This document shows positions 53,640 through 62,139 of a stretch of 64,000 nucleotides of DNA, one piece after another. Numbering within the stretch: the stretch's first letter is position 1; the number at the start of each line of letters is the position of its first letter. The notes below the pieces were generated by a model. The model did not search any database. It had not been told where the DNA came from and saw only the letters and a program-made list of their open reading frames with translations. The position numbers and the translations under genes are program-made. Source of the stretch: Ramlibacter rhizophilus (GTDB taxonomy: Bacteria; Pseudomonadota; Gammaproteobacteria; Burkholderiales; Burkholderiaceae_C); contig NZ_SMLL01000003.1 of the NCBI RefSeq assembly GCF_004681965.1, forward strand, positions 186,001 to 250,000, given 5' to 3'.

Positions 53640-53741
53640 TCCTTCCCCCTCTGGGGGAAGGCCGGGATGGGGGCCGCGCGGGAAGTGGCGTGGTCGGCGC
53701 GCGCAGCCCCCACCCCGACCCTCCCCCAGAGGGGGAGGGGG
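53640..53741. repeat. R1 double-hairpin repeat, hydrolase-dioxygenase gap
   Basis: The left hairpin CTTCCCCCTCTGGGGGAAGG, inner arms GGATGGGGGC / GCCCCCACCCC and right hairpin CCTCCCCCAGAGGGGGAGG are arranged as at 26566. It fills the gap between two convergent genes and may act as a bidirectional transcription barrier. Confidence 0.85.
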
Positions 53742-53749
53742 CGTCCGCT

Positions 53750-54253
53750 TCAAATGTTGTAGAAGTCCACCAAGGTCGGAATCAGGTCGTTCTGCAGGAT
53801 GGTCTTCTTGCGCGCATACCGCCACGCGTCGCCGGCCTCCTGCACGATCTCGAATTCATAGCGCCCGAACAGCACGTCGTTGCGGCGCAGGCGCGGATGG
53901 TGCTCATGCACGATGAAGGACGCGGCCGCCACGATGCGGCCCGGCTCGGCCGACTCCACCAGCACGTTGCTCGTGCTGTGCGTGGTGCGCGGAAGCGGCA
54001 TGGCCGTGACCGACTTGCGCGAGCGGATGCGCACCACCCGGTCGAGCAGCTCGTCACGCCGCGTATGCCACACCAGCGAGACCTGCCGGCGCACGTCGGT
54101 GGTGAGCGTGTCCTCGTCGATCCAGCCGGGCACCCAGTAAACCGCGTCCTCGCGGTACAGGTCCAGCCAGGCGTCCCAGTCCAGGCGGTCCAGCAGCAGG
54201 CCCTCGCGCGCGAGGTGGTCCTGGGCGATGAAGTGGGCTTCCGTGCGGTTCAT
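53750..54253 (-). CDS. Aromatic-ring-hydroxylating dioxygenase, beta (small) subunit
   Basis: This 167-residue structural subunit of the ring-hydroxylating oxygenase family (SnoaL-like cone fold) has YREDAVYWVPGWID, RRQVSLVWHTRRDELLDRVVRI and the C-terminal YARKKTILQNDLIPTLVDFY, all family blocks. Its ATG overlaps the alpha-subunit stop by 4 bases. It provides the alpha3beta3 assembly rather than catalysis. Confidence 0.93.
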   Translation of the reverse strand: MNRTEAHFIAQDHLAREGLLLDRLDWDAWLDLYREDAVYWVPGWIDEDTLTTDVRRQVSLVWHTRRDELLDRVVRIRSRKSVTAMPLPRTTHSTSNVLVESAEPGRIVAAASFIVHEHHPRLRRNDVLFGRYEFEIVQEAGDAWRYARKKTILQNDLIPTLVDFYNI

Positions 54254-55608
54254 CGCGCGGCTCCCTTCGCCAAACCCCGGTCCATCAGGCGCTTCCACTC
54301 GCGCCAGCCGGCCTGCAGGCAGGTCTCGTCGCCGAAGCTCACCGGGCCGTAGGCCCAGCCATCGGGCTGGATGCGCAGCTCCTGTGCGTACGGATCGCGG
54401 GGCGCCGCGGGCGCCATGCCGCGCAGGTAGCCCTGCGTCTCGCCGGCCGACGTGGCGGCGTAGCCGGCCTGGCAGTACTCGTAGATCACGTTGTCGTCGG
54501 AGCTTCCGAGCCCGGTGGGATTGAAGAAGTCCTCATAGTGGCGGATGCGCATCTCGCGCGCCTCGTCGCTCTCGCCGACGGGCGCCAGGCAGTGCGACTC
54601 CATCTCGGTGAGGTCGGGCGCGAGCGGGCGCCACACGCGCAGCTGCAGCGAGCTGATGTCCACCACCTGCAGGTTGGGGAAGATGGTGAGGTTGCGCTGG
54701 CGCAGCATCCACTTGTAGTCGTCGGGGCCGACCCGCGACTGCACCTCGGCGCGGCTGGCCGGGTCCTCCGCGATGGGGCGCACGTGCACGCGTCCCTGCT
54801 TGCGGATGGCATACATCAGCGCATGCCCGTGCGCGAAGGTGTAGCTGCCCACGGCCTCGGGCGTGGCCTCGTCCTCGTAGGTGCGGGGCACGGGCATCTG
54901 TCCGCTCTTCATGCGGTGGTTCAGCACGTCCACGTAGCCCGCGTGCGTGCTGGCGAAGTGGTAGAAGTCCAGCCCGTTCTCGAACTGGAACTTCCAGTTG
55001 GCGCCGAAGGTGTAGCGCACCTCGCCCGGCACGTACTCCATGCCCTGCGGGCCCTGGTCGGCCACGATGTCCAGCAGCCGCCGCGCGTCGCCCAGGTGCT
55101 CCTGGAGCGTGGGCACGTCGGGCGAGAGGCTGGCGAACACGAAGCCGCGGTAGCTGCCCAGGCGTGCCACCGGCTGCAGGTCGTGCGACATCTGCCCGAA
55201 CTCGGGCCGGTACTGGCCGTCGCGCTCCTGGGACACGGCCACGTTGCGCCCGGCACTGTCATAGGTCCAGCCGTGATAGCGGCACACGTGCAGCTTGCGC
55301 GTGCCGGCGCGCTGCGGCGCCACAATGGCGCCGCGGTGCCGGCAGGAGTTGAAGAAGCAGTGCAGGCTGCCGTCGGCCGCGCGCGAGAGCACCACCGGCT
55401 GGCGGCCGATGTACGTCGTCACATAGTCGTGCGGATTGCGAACCTGGCTTTCCAGGCCGACGAACACCCAGGTGGATTCGAAGACGTGGCGCATCTCCAG
55501 CTCGAAGATCTCGGCGCTGGTGAAGGTTTCGCGGTGGATGCGGAAGACACCCTCCTCGGGGCGGTCGTCGACCCACCGGGCGGCGGGCGATTCGGTGGCA
55601 GCAGGCAT
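54250..55608 (-). CDS. Rieske aromatic-ring-hydroxylating dioxygenase, alpha subunit
   Basis: This 452-residue catalytic subunit has the Rieske [2Fe-2S] ligands C89-x-H91 and C109-x2-H112 in the blocks NSCRHRGAIV and HVCRYHGWTYD. The mononuclear iron site is approached by ENGLDFYHFASTHAGYV, giving the two His ligands and the bridging Asp. The start at 55608 has GAGGAG 6 bases upstream. No ferredoxin or reductase gene is in this operon, so the electron donor is encoded elsewhere. A LysR gene diverges from it. The substrate is an aromatic or heteroaromatic ring, not further predictable. Confidence 0.94.
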   Translation of the reverse strand: MPAATESPAARWVDDRPEEGVFRIHRETFTSAEIFELEMRHVFESTWVFVGLESQVRNPHDYVTTYIGRQPVVLSRAADGSLHCFFNSCRHRGAIVAPQRAGTRKLHVCRYHGWTYDSAGRNVAVSQERDGQYRPEFGQMSHDLQPVARLGSYRGFVFASLSPDVPTLQEHLGDARRLLDIVADQGPQGMEYVPGEVRYTFGANWKFQFENGLDFYHFASTHAGYVDVLNHRMKSGQMPVPRTYEDEATPEAVGSYTFAHGHALMYAIRKQGRVHVRPIAEDPASRAEVQSRVGPDDYKWMLRQRNLTIFPNLQVVDISSLQLRVWRPLAPDLTEMESHCLAPVGESDEAREMRIRHYEDFFNPTGLGSSDDNVIYEYCQAGYAATSAGETQGYLRGMAPAAPRDPYAQELRIQPDGWAYGPVSFGDETCLQAGWREWKRLMDRGLAKGAAR

Positions 55609-55753
55609 GGGACTCCTCGGCTGGGCGTGAACCGCCAAGTCTCGTCCCGCGGCCCCGGCGGCACAATCCCCACCGTCGCGCGGATGGCTTTCGCGAACCG
55701 AGAAAGGCCGGCCTTGCGCCGGCTTTCAGGACACCAGCGCCAGATCCTTCACC

Positions 55754-56650
55754 ATGGACACCCTCGACAACCTCCGCGCCTTCGCGCTCACCGCCCGCGC
55801 CGGCAGCTTCTCGGCCGCCGCCCGCCAGCTCGACGTGGCCACGTCGGTGGTGACCAAGCGCATCGGCCAGCTCGAGCACCGCGTGAAGGCGCGGCTCTTC
55901 AACCGTTCCACCCGCGGCCTGCAGCTCACCGAGGAAGGCCGGCAGCACCTGGCCGCCGTCGAGCGCCTGCTGGGCGAGGCCGAGGGCCTGCTCTCGGCCA
56001 TGGGGCAGGCGCCGGCACGGCTGCAGGGGCGGCTGCGGATCAAGGTGCCCTCCACCTTCTCGGCGCTGGTGCTCGGCGACCTGCTGCTGCGCTTCCAGAA
56101 GAAGCACCCGGAACTGGCCCTGGAGGTCGCCGCCTTCGACCGCCCCGTCAATCCGCTGGAGGAGGGCTACGACCTTGCGCTCACCATGTCGCCGCTGAGC
56201 TATGCCGCCGTGGCCGAGCATCCGCTGGCCGCGCTGGAGCGCGTGATAGTCGCCGCGCCGCGGTACCTCCGAAAGCGCGGCACGCCACGCCACCCGCGCG
56301 ACCTGCTGGGCCACGACATCCTCAACTACCAGCCCATGGGCAATGCCTGGTCCTTCGAAGGCCCGGAGGGCACTGTGTCGGTGGAGCTCTCGCCGCGCCT
56401 GGCCAGCAACGACGGCCAGCTGCTGCTGCGCGGCGCGATCGAAGGCCTGGGCATCACCGCCCTGTCCGGATTCCTGCCCGCCAGCGCGACGGCCGAGGGG
56501 CTGCTGCAGCCGCTGCTGCCGGCCTGGCGCGCGCCGGTGTTCACGCTCAAGGCGCTGGTGCCGCAGACCCGGGCCGACAGCCGCGCCGTGGCCGCGCTGG
56601 TGAGCTGGCTGCGCAGCGAACTGCCGGTCCGGCTGACGCAGGGCGCGTGA
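55754..56650 (+). CDS. LysR-family regulator divergent from the Rieske operon
   Basis: This 298-residue LysR protein has an HTH region of LRAFALTARAGSFSAAARQL, TSVVTKRIGQLEHRVKARLF and NRSTRGLQLTEEG, and a type 2 periplasmic-binding effector domain (LRIKVPSTFSALVLG). The 145-base gap to the dioxygenase alpha gene carries both promoters; no clear T-N11-A motif stood out. It probably controls the Rieske genes and the downstream Bug protein. Confidence 0.92.
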   Translation: MDTLDNLRAFALTARAGSFSAAARQLDVATSVVTKRIGQLEHRVKARLFNRSTRGLQLTEEGRQHLAAVERLLGEAEGLLSAMGQAPARLQGRLRIKVPSTFSALVLGDLLLRFQKKHPELALEVAAFDRPVNPLEEGYDLALTMSPLSYAAVAEHPLAALERVIVAAPRYLRKRGTPRHPRDLLGHDILNYQPMGNAWSFEGPEGTVSVELSPRLASNDGQLLLRGAIEGLGITALSGFLPASATAEGLLQPLLPAWRAPVFTLKALVPQTRADSRAVAALVSWLRSELPVRLTQGA

Positions 56651-56795
56651 GCACTTTTGCCTGATCGAGAAAGCTGGCTGGGCACTTCCCCGGGTGTCCG
56701 GCGCGCGGGGGGCTGGTAGGCTCGGTGCTTCCGTGAGCGGTCCGGCTCCCTGCCGGCACGCTTCGAGCATCACCCGCATTCCAGGAGACTTCTTC

Positions 56796-57797
56796 ATGCG
56801 CCAAGCCCAAGGATTCACCCGCCGCGCCACGCTCGCTGCCATCGCCTGCCTGTCGGCGGTCGCGCTGCCGGCCCTTGCCCAGCAAGGCGAAGGCAGCGGC
56901 TGGCCGCGCCAAGTGGTGAAGCTGATCGTCGGCTACCCGGCCGGCACCTCGCCCGACCTGGTCGCGCGCGCCATCTCCGATCCGCTGTCACAGCGCCTGG
57001 GCCAGCCGGTCATCATCGAGAACCGGCCGGGCGCCGGCGGCAACATCGGCGTGGACCTGGTCGCCAAGGCCCGCGACAACCACACCTTCGGCATCACCAC
57101 CAACGGGCCGCTCACCACCGCGCCCAAGCTGTATCCCAACCTGCCGTACGACGTGAAGAAGGACATCCAGCCCTTGTCGCTCACGGCCACCAGCCCGCTG
57201 GTGCTGGTCACCGGCACGCAGGTGCCGGCGGACAACCTCAAGGACTTCATCGCCATGGCCAAGGCCAAGCCGGGGTCCGTCACCTACGGCTCCATCGGCG
57301 TGGGCTCGGGCTCGCACCTGACCATGGAGCTGTTCGCCAACCGCGCCGGCATCGAGGCGCTGCACGTGCCCTACCAGGGCTTCCCGGCGGTGACCAGCGC
57401 GATCCTGGGTGGGCAGATCCAGTCCGGCTTCATGGCCCCTTCCGGCGCCCTGGCGCAGGCCCGCGCCGGCAAGGTAAAGCTGCTGGGCATCACCTCGCCC
57501 TCGCGCTCCACGCTCGCGCCCGAGGTGCCGTCCATCGCCGAGGCCGGCAACATGCCCGGCTTCAGCGCCGAGCTGTGGACCGCCGCCATCGCCCCGGCCA
57601 GCATGCCGCGCCCGATCGCGCAGCGCCTGTCGCGCGAGATCACCGAGATCCTGCGCCTGCCCGAGGTGCGCCAGCGCCTCTTCGAGCAGGGCTGGCAACC
57701 GGTGGGCACGGCGCCCGAGGGCCTCACCAACCGCATCGCGGCCGACACCAAGGTCTGGAACGACGTCATCACCAAGGCCAACGTGAAGGTGAACTGA
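56796..57797 (+). CDS. Bug-family tripartite tricarboxylate transporter substrate-binding protein
   Basis: This 333-residue periplasmic binding protein has a signal peptide (ATLAAIACLSAVALPALAQ). The N-terminal WPRQVVKLIVGYPAGTSPD, VIIENRPGAGGNIGVDLV and HVPYQGFPAVTSAILGGQ blocks are typical. CCAGGAGACTTCTTC before the ATG supports the start at 56796. It lies 146 bases after the LysR gene and probably delivers the aromatic or carboxylate substrate of the adjacent Rieske oxygenase. It differs clearly in sequence from the Bug protein at 46420. Confidence 0.92.
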   Translation: MRQAQGFTRRATLAAIACLSAVALPALAQQGEGSGWPRQVVKLIVGYPAGTSPDLVARAISDPLSQRLGQPVIIENRPGAGGNIGVDLVAKARDNHTFGITTNGPLTTAPKLYPNLPYDVKKDIQPLSLTATSPLVLVTGTQVPADNLKDFIAMAKAKPGSVTYGSIGVGSGSHLTMELFANRAGIEALHVPYQGFPAVTSAILGGQIQSGFMAPSGALAQARAGKVKLLGITSPSRSTLAPEVPSIAEAGNMPGFSAELWTAAIAPASMPRPIAQRLSREITEILRLPEVRQRLFEQGWQPVGTAPEGLTNRIAADTKVWNDVITKANVKVN

Positions 57798-57866
57798 GCC
57801 TGGCAATCGGCACGCTTCTCCTTGCCGCGGCCAAGGCCTCGATGAACGGCATGCCGATCAAACACA

Positions 57867-57948
57867 TCCGTTCGCCCTGAGCCTGTCGAAGGGCTCGCGT
57901 GGTGAGTCTCGCGCGATGGGCTTCGACAAGCTCAGCCCGAACGGTGGG
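57867..57948. repeat. R2 repeat, inverted pair after the Bug gene
   Basis: The arms TCCGTTCGCCCTGAGCCTGT (57867) and GGGCTTCGACAAGCTCAGCC (57918) form an inverted pair about 24 bases apart, followed by CGAACGGTGGG. A further fragment (AGCCCGAACGGTTGGGG) lies at 57989. The pair lies in the 250-base gap before the HTH gene and may terminate or stabilise the Bug mRNA. Confidence 0.8.
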
Positions 57949-58049
57949 ACCCGACGGAGTCCGTGGATTCGCTGTTTGTTTGTTGAGAGCCCGAACGGTT
58001 GGGGCCCGCATGTCATGCCGTGCGATCGGCCACCGCTAAGCTCGCGCGC

Positions 58050-59303
58050 ATGGACTCCCTCATCGTCGCCGCAGCGCGTGCCCTTGCGGGTGGCGACACC
58101 CTCGGTGCTCTCAAGCGCGTGGCGCTGCGCGGCGATCCGCCGGCGCTCGCGCTGCGGGGTGTTGCCATGGCGCGGCTCGGCGAGCATGGTCGCGCGCGCG
58201 AACTCCTGCGCGAGGCGGCGCGGGGCTTCGGGCGGCACGAGGCCCTGGCCTGTGCGCGCTGCGTGGTGGCCGAGGCCGAGATTGCGCTGGCGCAGCGCGA
58301 ACTCGCACCGTCTACTGAGCTGGCAGCGGCAGGCGCCACGCTGCAGGCGGCGGGTGACAAGGTCAATGCGCTCCAGGCGCGGCTGATCGCGTTGCGGCGG
58401 CTCTTGCTGCTTGGCCGACTGGACGAGGCCGAAGCGGCCCTTGGCACGCTCGACACCGGCGGCGCCGCGGCCGACGCCTCCGCCCCATCCGACCTGCACG
58501 TCCCTCCTGCGCTCGCGGCCGTCGCGGCGCTCGGCGCCGCCGAGCTGGCCCTGCGCCGCCTGCGCATCGGCGCCGCGCAGGAGGCGATCGCCCGCGCGCA
58601 AGCGGCGGCCGAAGCGTCCCGGCTGCCGGAGCTCATCGCGGAGGTCGCGCAGGCACGCAGCGCCCTGGACGACCCCGCCGCGCGCTGCCTGCGCGAGGGG
58701 GACGAGCACGCGCTTCGCCTGGGCGAGGTCGCCGCGCTCCTGGAGTCGGGCGCCGTGGTCCTGGATGCCTGCCGGCGCGGACTGCGCGCCGGAGCTGCGT
58801 GGGTGCCGCTGGCGAGGCGACCCGTGCTGTTCGCCCTGGCGCTTGTGCTCGCGCGATCCTGGCCGCAGGAGGCGGGCCGCCGGGAGTTGATCGAGGTGGC
58901 CTTTCGCACCCGGCACCCGGACGAGACGCACCGCGCACGGCTGCGCGTCGAGATCGGCCGCCTGCGGCTGCTGGTGGCTGGCCTCGTCGGCATCGAGGCG
59001 ACGTCCGCTGGGTTCACGCTGCGGCCCCGTGGCGGCCAGCAGATCGCGGTGCTGCTGCCGCCGGTGGAGGGCGACCCCGACGCGCTGCTCGCACTGCTGT
59101 CCGACGGTGCGGCCTGGTCCACCTCGTCGCTGGCGCTGGCACTGGGCGCGAGCCAGCGCAGCGTGCAACGGGCGCTGGCGGACCTCGAAGCCGCCGGCCG
59201 CGTGCGTTCACTGGGCCGGGCCCGCGCCCAGCGCTGGCTGGCGCCGCCGCTGGCGGGTTTCACGACGATCTTGTTACTCCCCGCTTCGCTGCCGCCTGCG
59301 TAG
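58050..59303 (+). CDS. Helix-turn-helix regulator-like protein with repeats
   Basis: This 417-residue protein starts with an Ala/Leu-rich helical repeat region (residues ~1-220, TPR-like: GGDTLGALKRVALRGDPPAL, LRGVAMARLGEHGRARELL). A middle domain (residues ~255-345) contains ARLRVEIGRLRLLVAGL, resembling an OmpR/BTAD-like winged helix. A C-terminal HTH (SLALALGASQRSVQRALADL, then GRVRSLGRAR) follows. A transcription-regulator role is likely. It precedes a beta-propeller-like protein gene by 48 bases on the same strand, a recurrent pair. The start at 58050 avoids the repeat-derived upstream frame. Confidence 0.7.
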   Translation: MDSLIVAAARALAGGDTLGALKRVALRGDPPALALRGVAMARLGEHGRARELLREAARGFGRHEALACARCVVAEAEIALAQRELAPSTELAAAGATLQAAGDKVNALQARLIALRRLLLLGRLDEAEAALGTLDTGGAAADASAPSDLHVPPALAAVAALGAAELALRRLRIGAAQEAIARAQAAAEASRLPELIAEVAQARSALDDPAARCLREGDEHALRLGEVAALLESGAVVLDACRRGLRAGAAWVPLARRPVLFALALVLARSWPQEAGRRELIEVAFRTRHPDETHRARLRVEIGRLRLLVAGLVGIEATSAGFTLRPRGGQQIAVLLPPVEGDPDALLALLSDGAAWSTSSLALALGASQRSVQRALADLEAAGRVRSLGRARAQRWLAPPLAGFTTILLLPASLPPA

Positions 59304-59351
59304 AAAGGCGACTGCGGCGCCGCTGTGGCGCCCCCAATCCAAGGAGCCAGC

Positions 59352-60035
59352 ATGACACTCGCCAGCGCAGACACCCCCGCCGCACCCGCCGTCACGGCGG
59401 CGCAGGTGGTCCAGGAATGGGGTCCTTTCGAGGGCGCCGAACGCATCCACGGCATCACGCACGACGGCCGGCAGGTCTGGGCCGCCACGGGCGAGAGGCT
59501 GATCGCCATCGACCCGGCCACCGGGCGGCCCACGGGTGAACTCCCGTGTGCCTGCGACGCCGGTACGGCTTTCGACGGGCGCTACCTCTATCAGATCGCC
59601 GAGGCGCGCATCGACCGGATCGAACCGTCCACCGGCCGCGTGGTGGCCTCGATCCCCGCACCGGGCAAGGGGGGCGACTCCGGCCTGGCCTGGGCCGAGG
59701 GCAGTCTGTGGGTCGGCCAGTACCGCGACCGCCGCATCCACCAGGTGGATCCCGACACCGGCGCCGTCCTGCGCACCATCGAGTCGGATCGTTTCGTCAC
59801 CGGCGTCACCTGGGTGGACGGTTCGCTCTGGCACGGCACCTGGGAAGGCGAGGACAGCGAGATCCGCCAGCTCGATCCGCGGGACGGCGCCGTGCTGCAG
59901 CGCCTGGCCATGCCGGCCGGCACCGGCGTGAGTGGCCTGGAGTCGGACGGGGAGGGCCTGTTCTATTGCGGAGGTGGCGCGAGCGGCAAGGTGCGGGTGG
60001 TGAGAAAGCCCCCGTCCGCACGCAAACACCCGTAA
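59352..60035 (+). CDS. YncE/NHL-like beta-propeller protein
   Basis: This 227-residue cytoplasmic protein is made of repeats of ~40 residues with the pattern VWAATGERLIAIDPATGRPTG, YLYQIAEARIDRIEPSTG, LWVGQYRDRRIHQVDPDTG and LWHGTWEGEDSEIRQLDPRDG. These are characteristic of glutamine-cyclotransferase/YncE-type propellers. With only four to five blades it is short for a closed propeller. AAGGAGCC precedes the ATG at 59352. It probably belongs with the preceding HTH protein, which may sense a ligand or control it; function unknown. Confidence 0.75.
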   Translation: MTLASADTPAAPAVTAAQVVQEWGPFEGAERIHGITHDGRQVWAATGERLIAIDPATGRPTGELPCACDAGTAFDGRYLYQIAEARIDRIEPSTGRVVASIPAPGKGGDSGLAWAEGSLWVGQYRDRRIHQVDPDTGAVLRTIESDRFVTGVTWVDGSLWHGTWEGEDSEIRQLDPRDGAVLQRLAMPAGTGVSGLESDGEGLFYCGGGASGKVRVVRKPPSARKHP

Positions 60036-60100
60036 CACCCCGCCCCGCGCGGCGCCGCGCCGGGGCAGACTGGGCCCGTCGGTTCCGCCCTGCACGCCCC

Positions 60101-61324
60101 ATGGGAGACCCCCTTCGCCACACCCGCATCGCGCAGCTTGCCGGCTCGCCGCGCCGGCGCTACTACACCGGCGCGGACCTGCGCCGGGCGGTGGCCGTGG
60201 AGGACCTGCGGGCCATGGCGCACCGTCGCATGCCGCGCTTCGTCCTCGAGTACCTGGAGGGCGGTGCCGAGGAGGAGGCCAGCCTCGCGCGGGACCGCCT
60301 GGCCTTCGGCGACTGGCGATTCATGCCGCGCCAGCTGGTGGACGTGTCCGCGCGCAGCCTCGCGTGCGAGCTGCTGGGACGGCGCAGCGCGCTGCCGCTG
60401 GTCATCGCGCCCACGGGGCTGAACGGGCTTTTCCGCGAAGGCGGCGACCTGATGCTGGCGCGGGCCGCCGCCGCGGCCGGCGTCCCCTACGTGCAGAGCA
60501 CCATGTCCAACGACCGCATGGAAGACGTGGCCCGCACGCCGGGCCTGCGCCACTGGTGGCAGCTGTACGTCTTCGGGGGCGAGGAGGTCTGGCAGTCGCT
60601 GGTGCAGCGCGCCGACGCCTGCGGCTGCGAAGCCCTGGTGCTCACCACCAATGCGCAGATCTTCGGCAACCGCGAATGGTCCCGGCGTACCCGCGCGGGC
60701 CCTGCGCGGCCCAGCGCCGCCACCGTGCTGGACGCCGCCCTGCATCCACGCTGGATCGCCGCGACGCTGCTGCGCAAGCGGGGCCTTCCGGTGTTCCGCA
60801 ACGTGATCGACTTCGTGCCGCGCGAGCGCCGGGGCTTCTTCGAGACCGCGCACTGGATCCGCGAGCAGCAGCCCGAGTCGCTGGACTGGCGTTTGGTCGA
60901 GCGCATCCGCCTGCGCTGGCCACGCCCCTTTCTGCTCAAGGGCCTGCTGCATCCCGAGGACGTGCGCCGCGCCGTCGATGCGGGGGTGGACGGCATCGTC
61001 CTGAGCAGCCATGGCGGCAGGCAGCTCGACCAGACCATCGCGCCGCTGGACCTCCTTGCCGAGGCGGTCGGGATCGCGCGCGGCCGCGTGCCGATCCACC
61101 TCGCCGGCGGGGTGCGGCGCGGCACCGACCTGCTCAAGGCCCTGGCCCTGGGCGCCACCTCCGCCTGGGTTGCCCGAGCCCCGCTCTACGGCCTGTGCGC
61201 GGGCGGTGAAGCGGGCGTGCAGCGGGCGCTGGAGATCCTCGGCCAGGAGGCCTTCGACGCCATGGGGCTGTTGGGGGCGGCTTCGCTGGATGAGCTGGGG
61301 CCGGGATTGATCAGGCGGGTTTGA
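60101..61324 (+). CDS. FMN-dependent alpha-hydroxy-acid dehydrogenase (LldD/MdlB family)
   Basis: This 407-residue protein is of the FMN-dependent alpha-hydroxy-acid oxidase/dehydrogenase family (L-lactate, mandelate and related). Blocks include RRMPRFVLEYLEGGAEEEAS, LPLVIAPTGLNGLFREGGD, the substrate-binding MSNDRMEDVA region, FLLKGLLHPEDVRRAVDAG and the diagnostic LSSHGGRQLDQTIAPLDLL (active-site His) and GGVRRGTDLLKALALGA. It could oxidise an aromatic or aliphatic 2-hydroxy acid to the 2-keto acid, which would suit the neighbouring aromatic genes. It starts 65 bases after the propeller gene. Confidence 0.9.
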   Translation: MGDPLRHTRIAQLAGSPRRRYYTGADLRRAVAVEDLRAMAHRRMPRFVLEYLEGGAEEEASLARDRLAFGDWRFMPRQLVDVSARSLACELLGRRSALPLVIAPTGLNGLFREGGDLMLARAAAAAGVPYVQSTMSNDRMEDVARTPGLRHWWQLYVFGGEEVWQSLVQRADACGCEALVLTTNAQIFGNREWSRRTRAGPARPSAATVLDAALHPRWIAATLLRKRGLPVFRNVIDFVPRERRGFFETAHWIREQQPESLDWRLVERIRLRWPRPFLLKGLLHPEDVRRAVDAGVDGIVLSSHGGRQLDQTIAPLDLLAEAVGIARGRVPIHLAGGVRRGTDLLKALALGATSAWVARAPLYGLCAGGEAGVQRALEILGQEAFDAMGLLGAASLDELGPGLIRRV

Positions 61325-61358
61325 TGGAGCCATTCGAACGAAACCCACCTTGTGCAGC

Positions 61359-61375
61359 GTATAGGTACGCTATAC
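61359..61375. promoter_or_regulatory. Palindromic operator/promoter of higBA
   Basis: GTATAGGTACGCTATAC (with AGCGTA...TACGCT overlapping) is a near-perfect palindrome 9 bases before the higB GTG, and its right half TATACA can serve as a -10 element. Autorepression by HigA/HigBA is the family norm. Confidence 0.6.
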
Positions 61376-61384
61376 ACTTCGGGC

Positions 61385-61666
61385 GTGCCGATCAAATCCT
61401 TCAGACACAAAGGGCTGGAAACGTTCTTCCACACCGGTTCGAAGGCGGGCATCCAGGCGGCGCACGCGAGCAAGCTGAGTCGACTTCTGGCGCGCCTGAA
61501 TGCGTCCTCAAGGGCCGAGGACATGAACCTGCCCGGCTTTGGCCTCCACGGTCTGAAGGGCGACCAGGCGGGGCGTTTTTCGGTTTCCGTCAACGGGAAC
61601 TGGCGCCTGACCTTCACGTTCGAAGGAGCCGACGCGATCCTGCTCGATTACGAGGACTACCACTGA
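61385..61666 (+). CDS. higB: HigB-family mRNA interferase toxin
   Basis: This RelE-superfamily toxin of 93 residues has IKSFRHKGLETFFHTGSKAG, ASKLSRLLARLN, GLHGLKGDQAGRFSVSVNGN and WRLTFTFEGADAILLDYEDY, matching HigB. It would cleave mRNA on the ribosome. The GTG at 61385 gives the family start (VPIKSFRHKG). The antitoxin follows 19 bases downstream, the reversed toxin-first order typical of higBA. The region is somewhat less GC-rich than its surroundings. Confidence 0.93.
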   Translation: MPIKSFRHKGLETFFHTGSKAGIQAAHASKLSRLLARLNASSRAEDMNLPGFGLHGLKGDQAGRFSVSVNGNWRLTFTFEGADAILLDYEDYH

Positions 61667-61685
61667 GGCATTCCGGAGTTTCACC

Positions 61686-62018
61686 ATGTCTATGCAGTTC
61701 AACCCCCCGCATCCCGGCGAAACCTTGCGCGATGACGTGCTGCCTGCGCTTGGCCTCAGTGTGACCGCCGCGGCTGAGGCGCTTCAGGTCACCCGTGCGG
61801 CGCTGTCTCGCGTCCTGAACGGGCGCGCCGCGATCTCACCCGAAATGGCCCTGCGCCTGGAGCAATGGCTCGGAACGGAGCGCGGCGGATCCGCGGCTGC
61901 CTGGCTCGCCCAGCAGGCCGCCTTCGACTTGTCGGCCGCCCGGAAGGAAGCGGCTCCGCGGATCAGGAAGATCAAGCGCCTGCCCATGTTCGAGGCCGGA
62001 CACGGGCAGGCCGTGTGA
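61686..62018 (+). CDS. higA: HigA-family antitoxin
   Basis: This XRE-type DNA-binding antitoxin of 110 residues has the start FNPPHPGETLRDDVLPALGL and an HTH in VTAAAEALQVTRAALSRVLN with the family ending GRAAISPEMALRLEQWLG. The C-terminal ~40 residues are positively charged and contact HigB. It binds the palindrome upstream of higB, so the pair is autoregulated. Confidence 0.94.
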   Translation: MSMQFNPPHPGETLRDDVLPALGLSVTAAAEALQVTRAALSRVLNGRAAISPEMALRLEQWLGTERGGSAAAWLAQQAAFDLSAARKEAAPRIRKIKRLPMFEAGHGQAV

Positions 62019-62139
62019 CTCGACCTTGGCGGGGTACCATCCGGGCATGAGGTTTATTGCATGTGTTCCGCTGCCACGGCGGGGCGTGGGTCTGGCAAAG
62101 AGACCTATTCCCCAGTAGGACTTCCGGGAACTGCCCCGC

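Noticed and set aside
61366-61380. Half of the GntR palindrome (TATACACTTC) in the higBA promoter
   Set aside because: Only one half-site matches and the sequence belongs to a different palindrome that fits HigA autoregulation; coincidence is likely.
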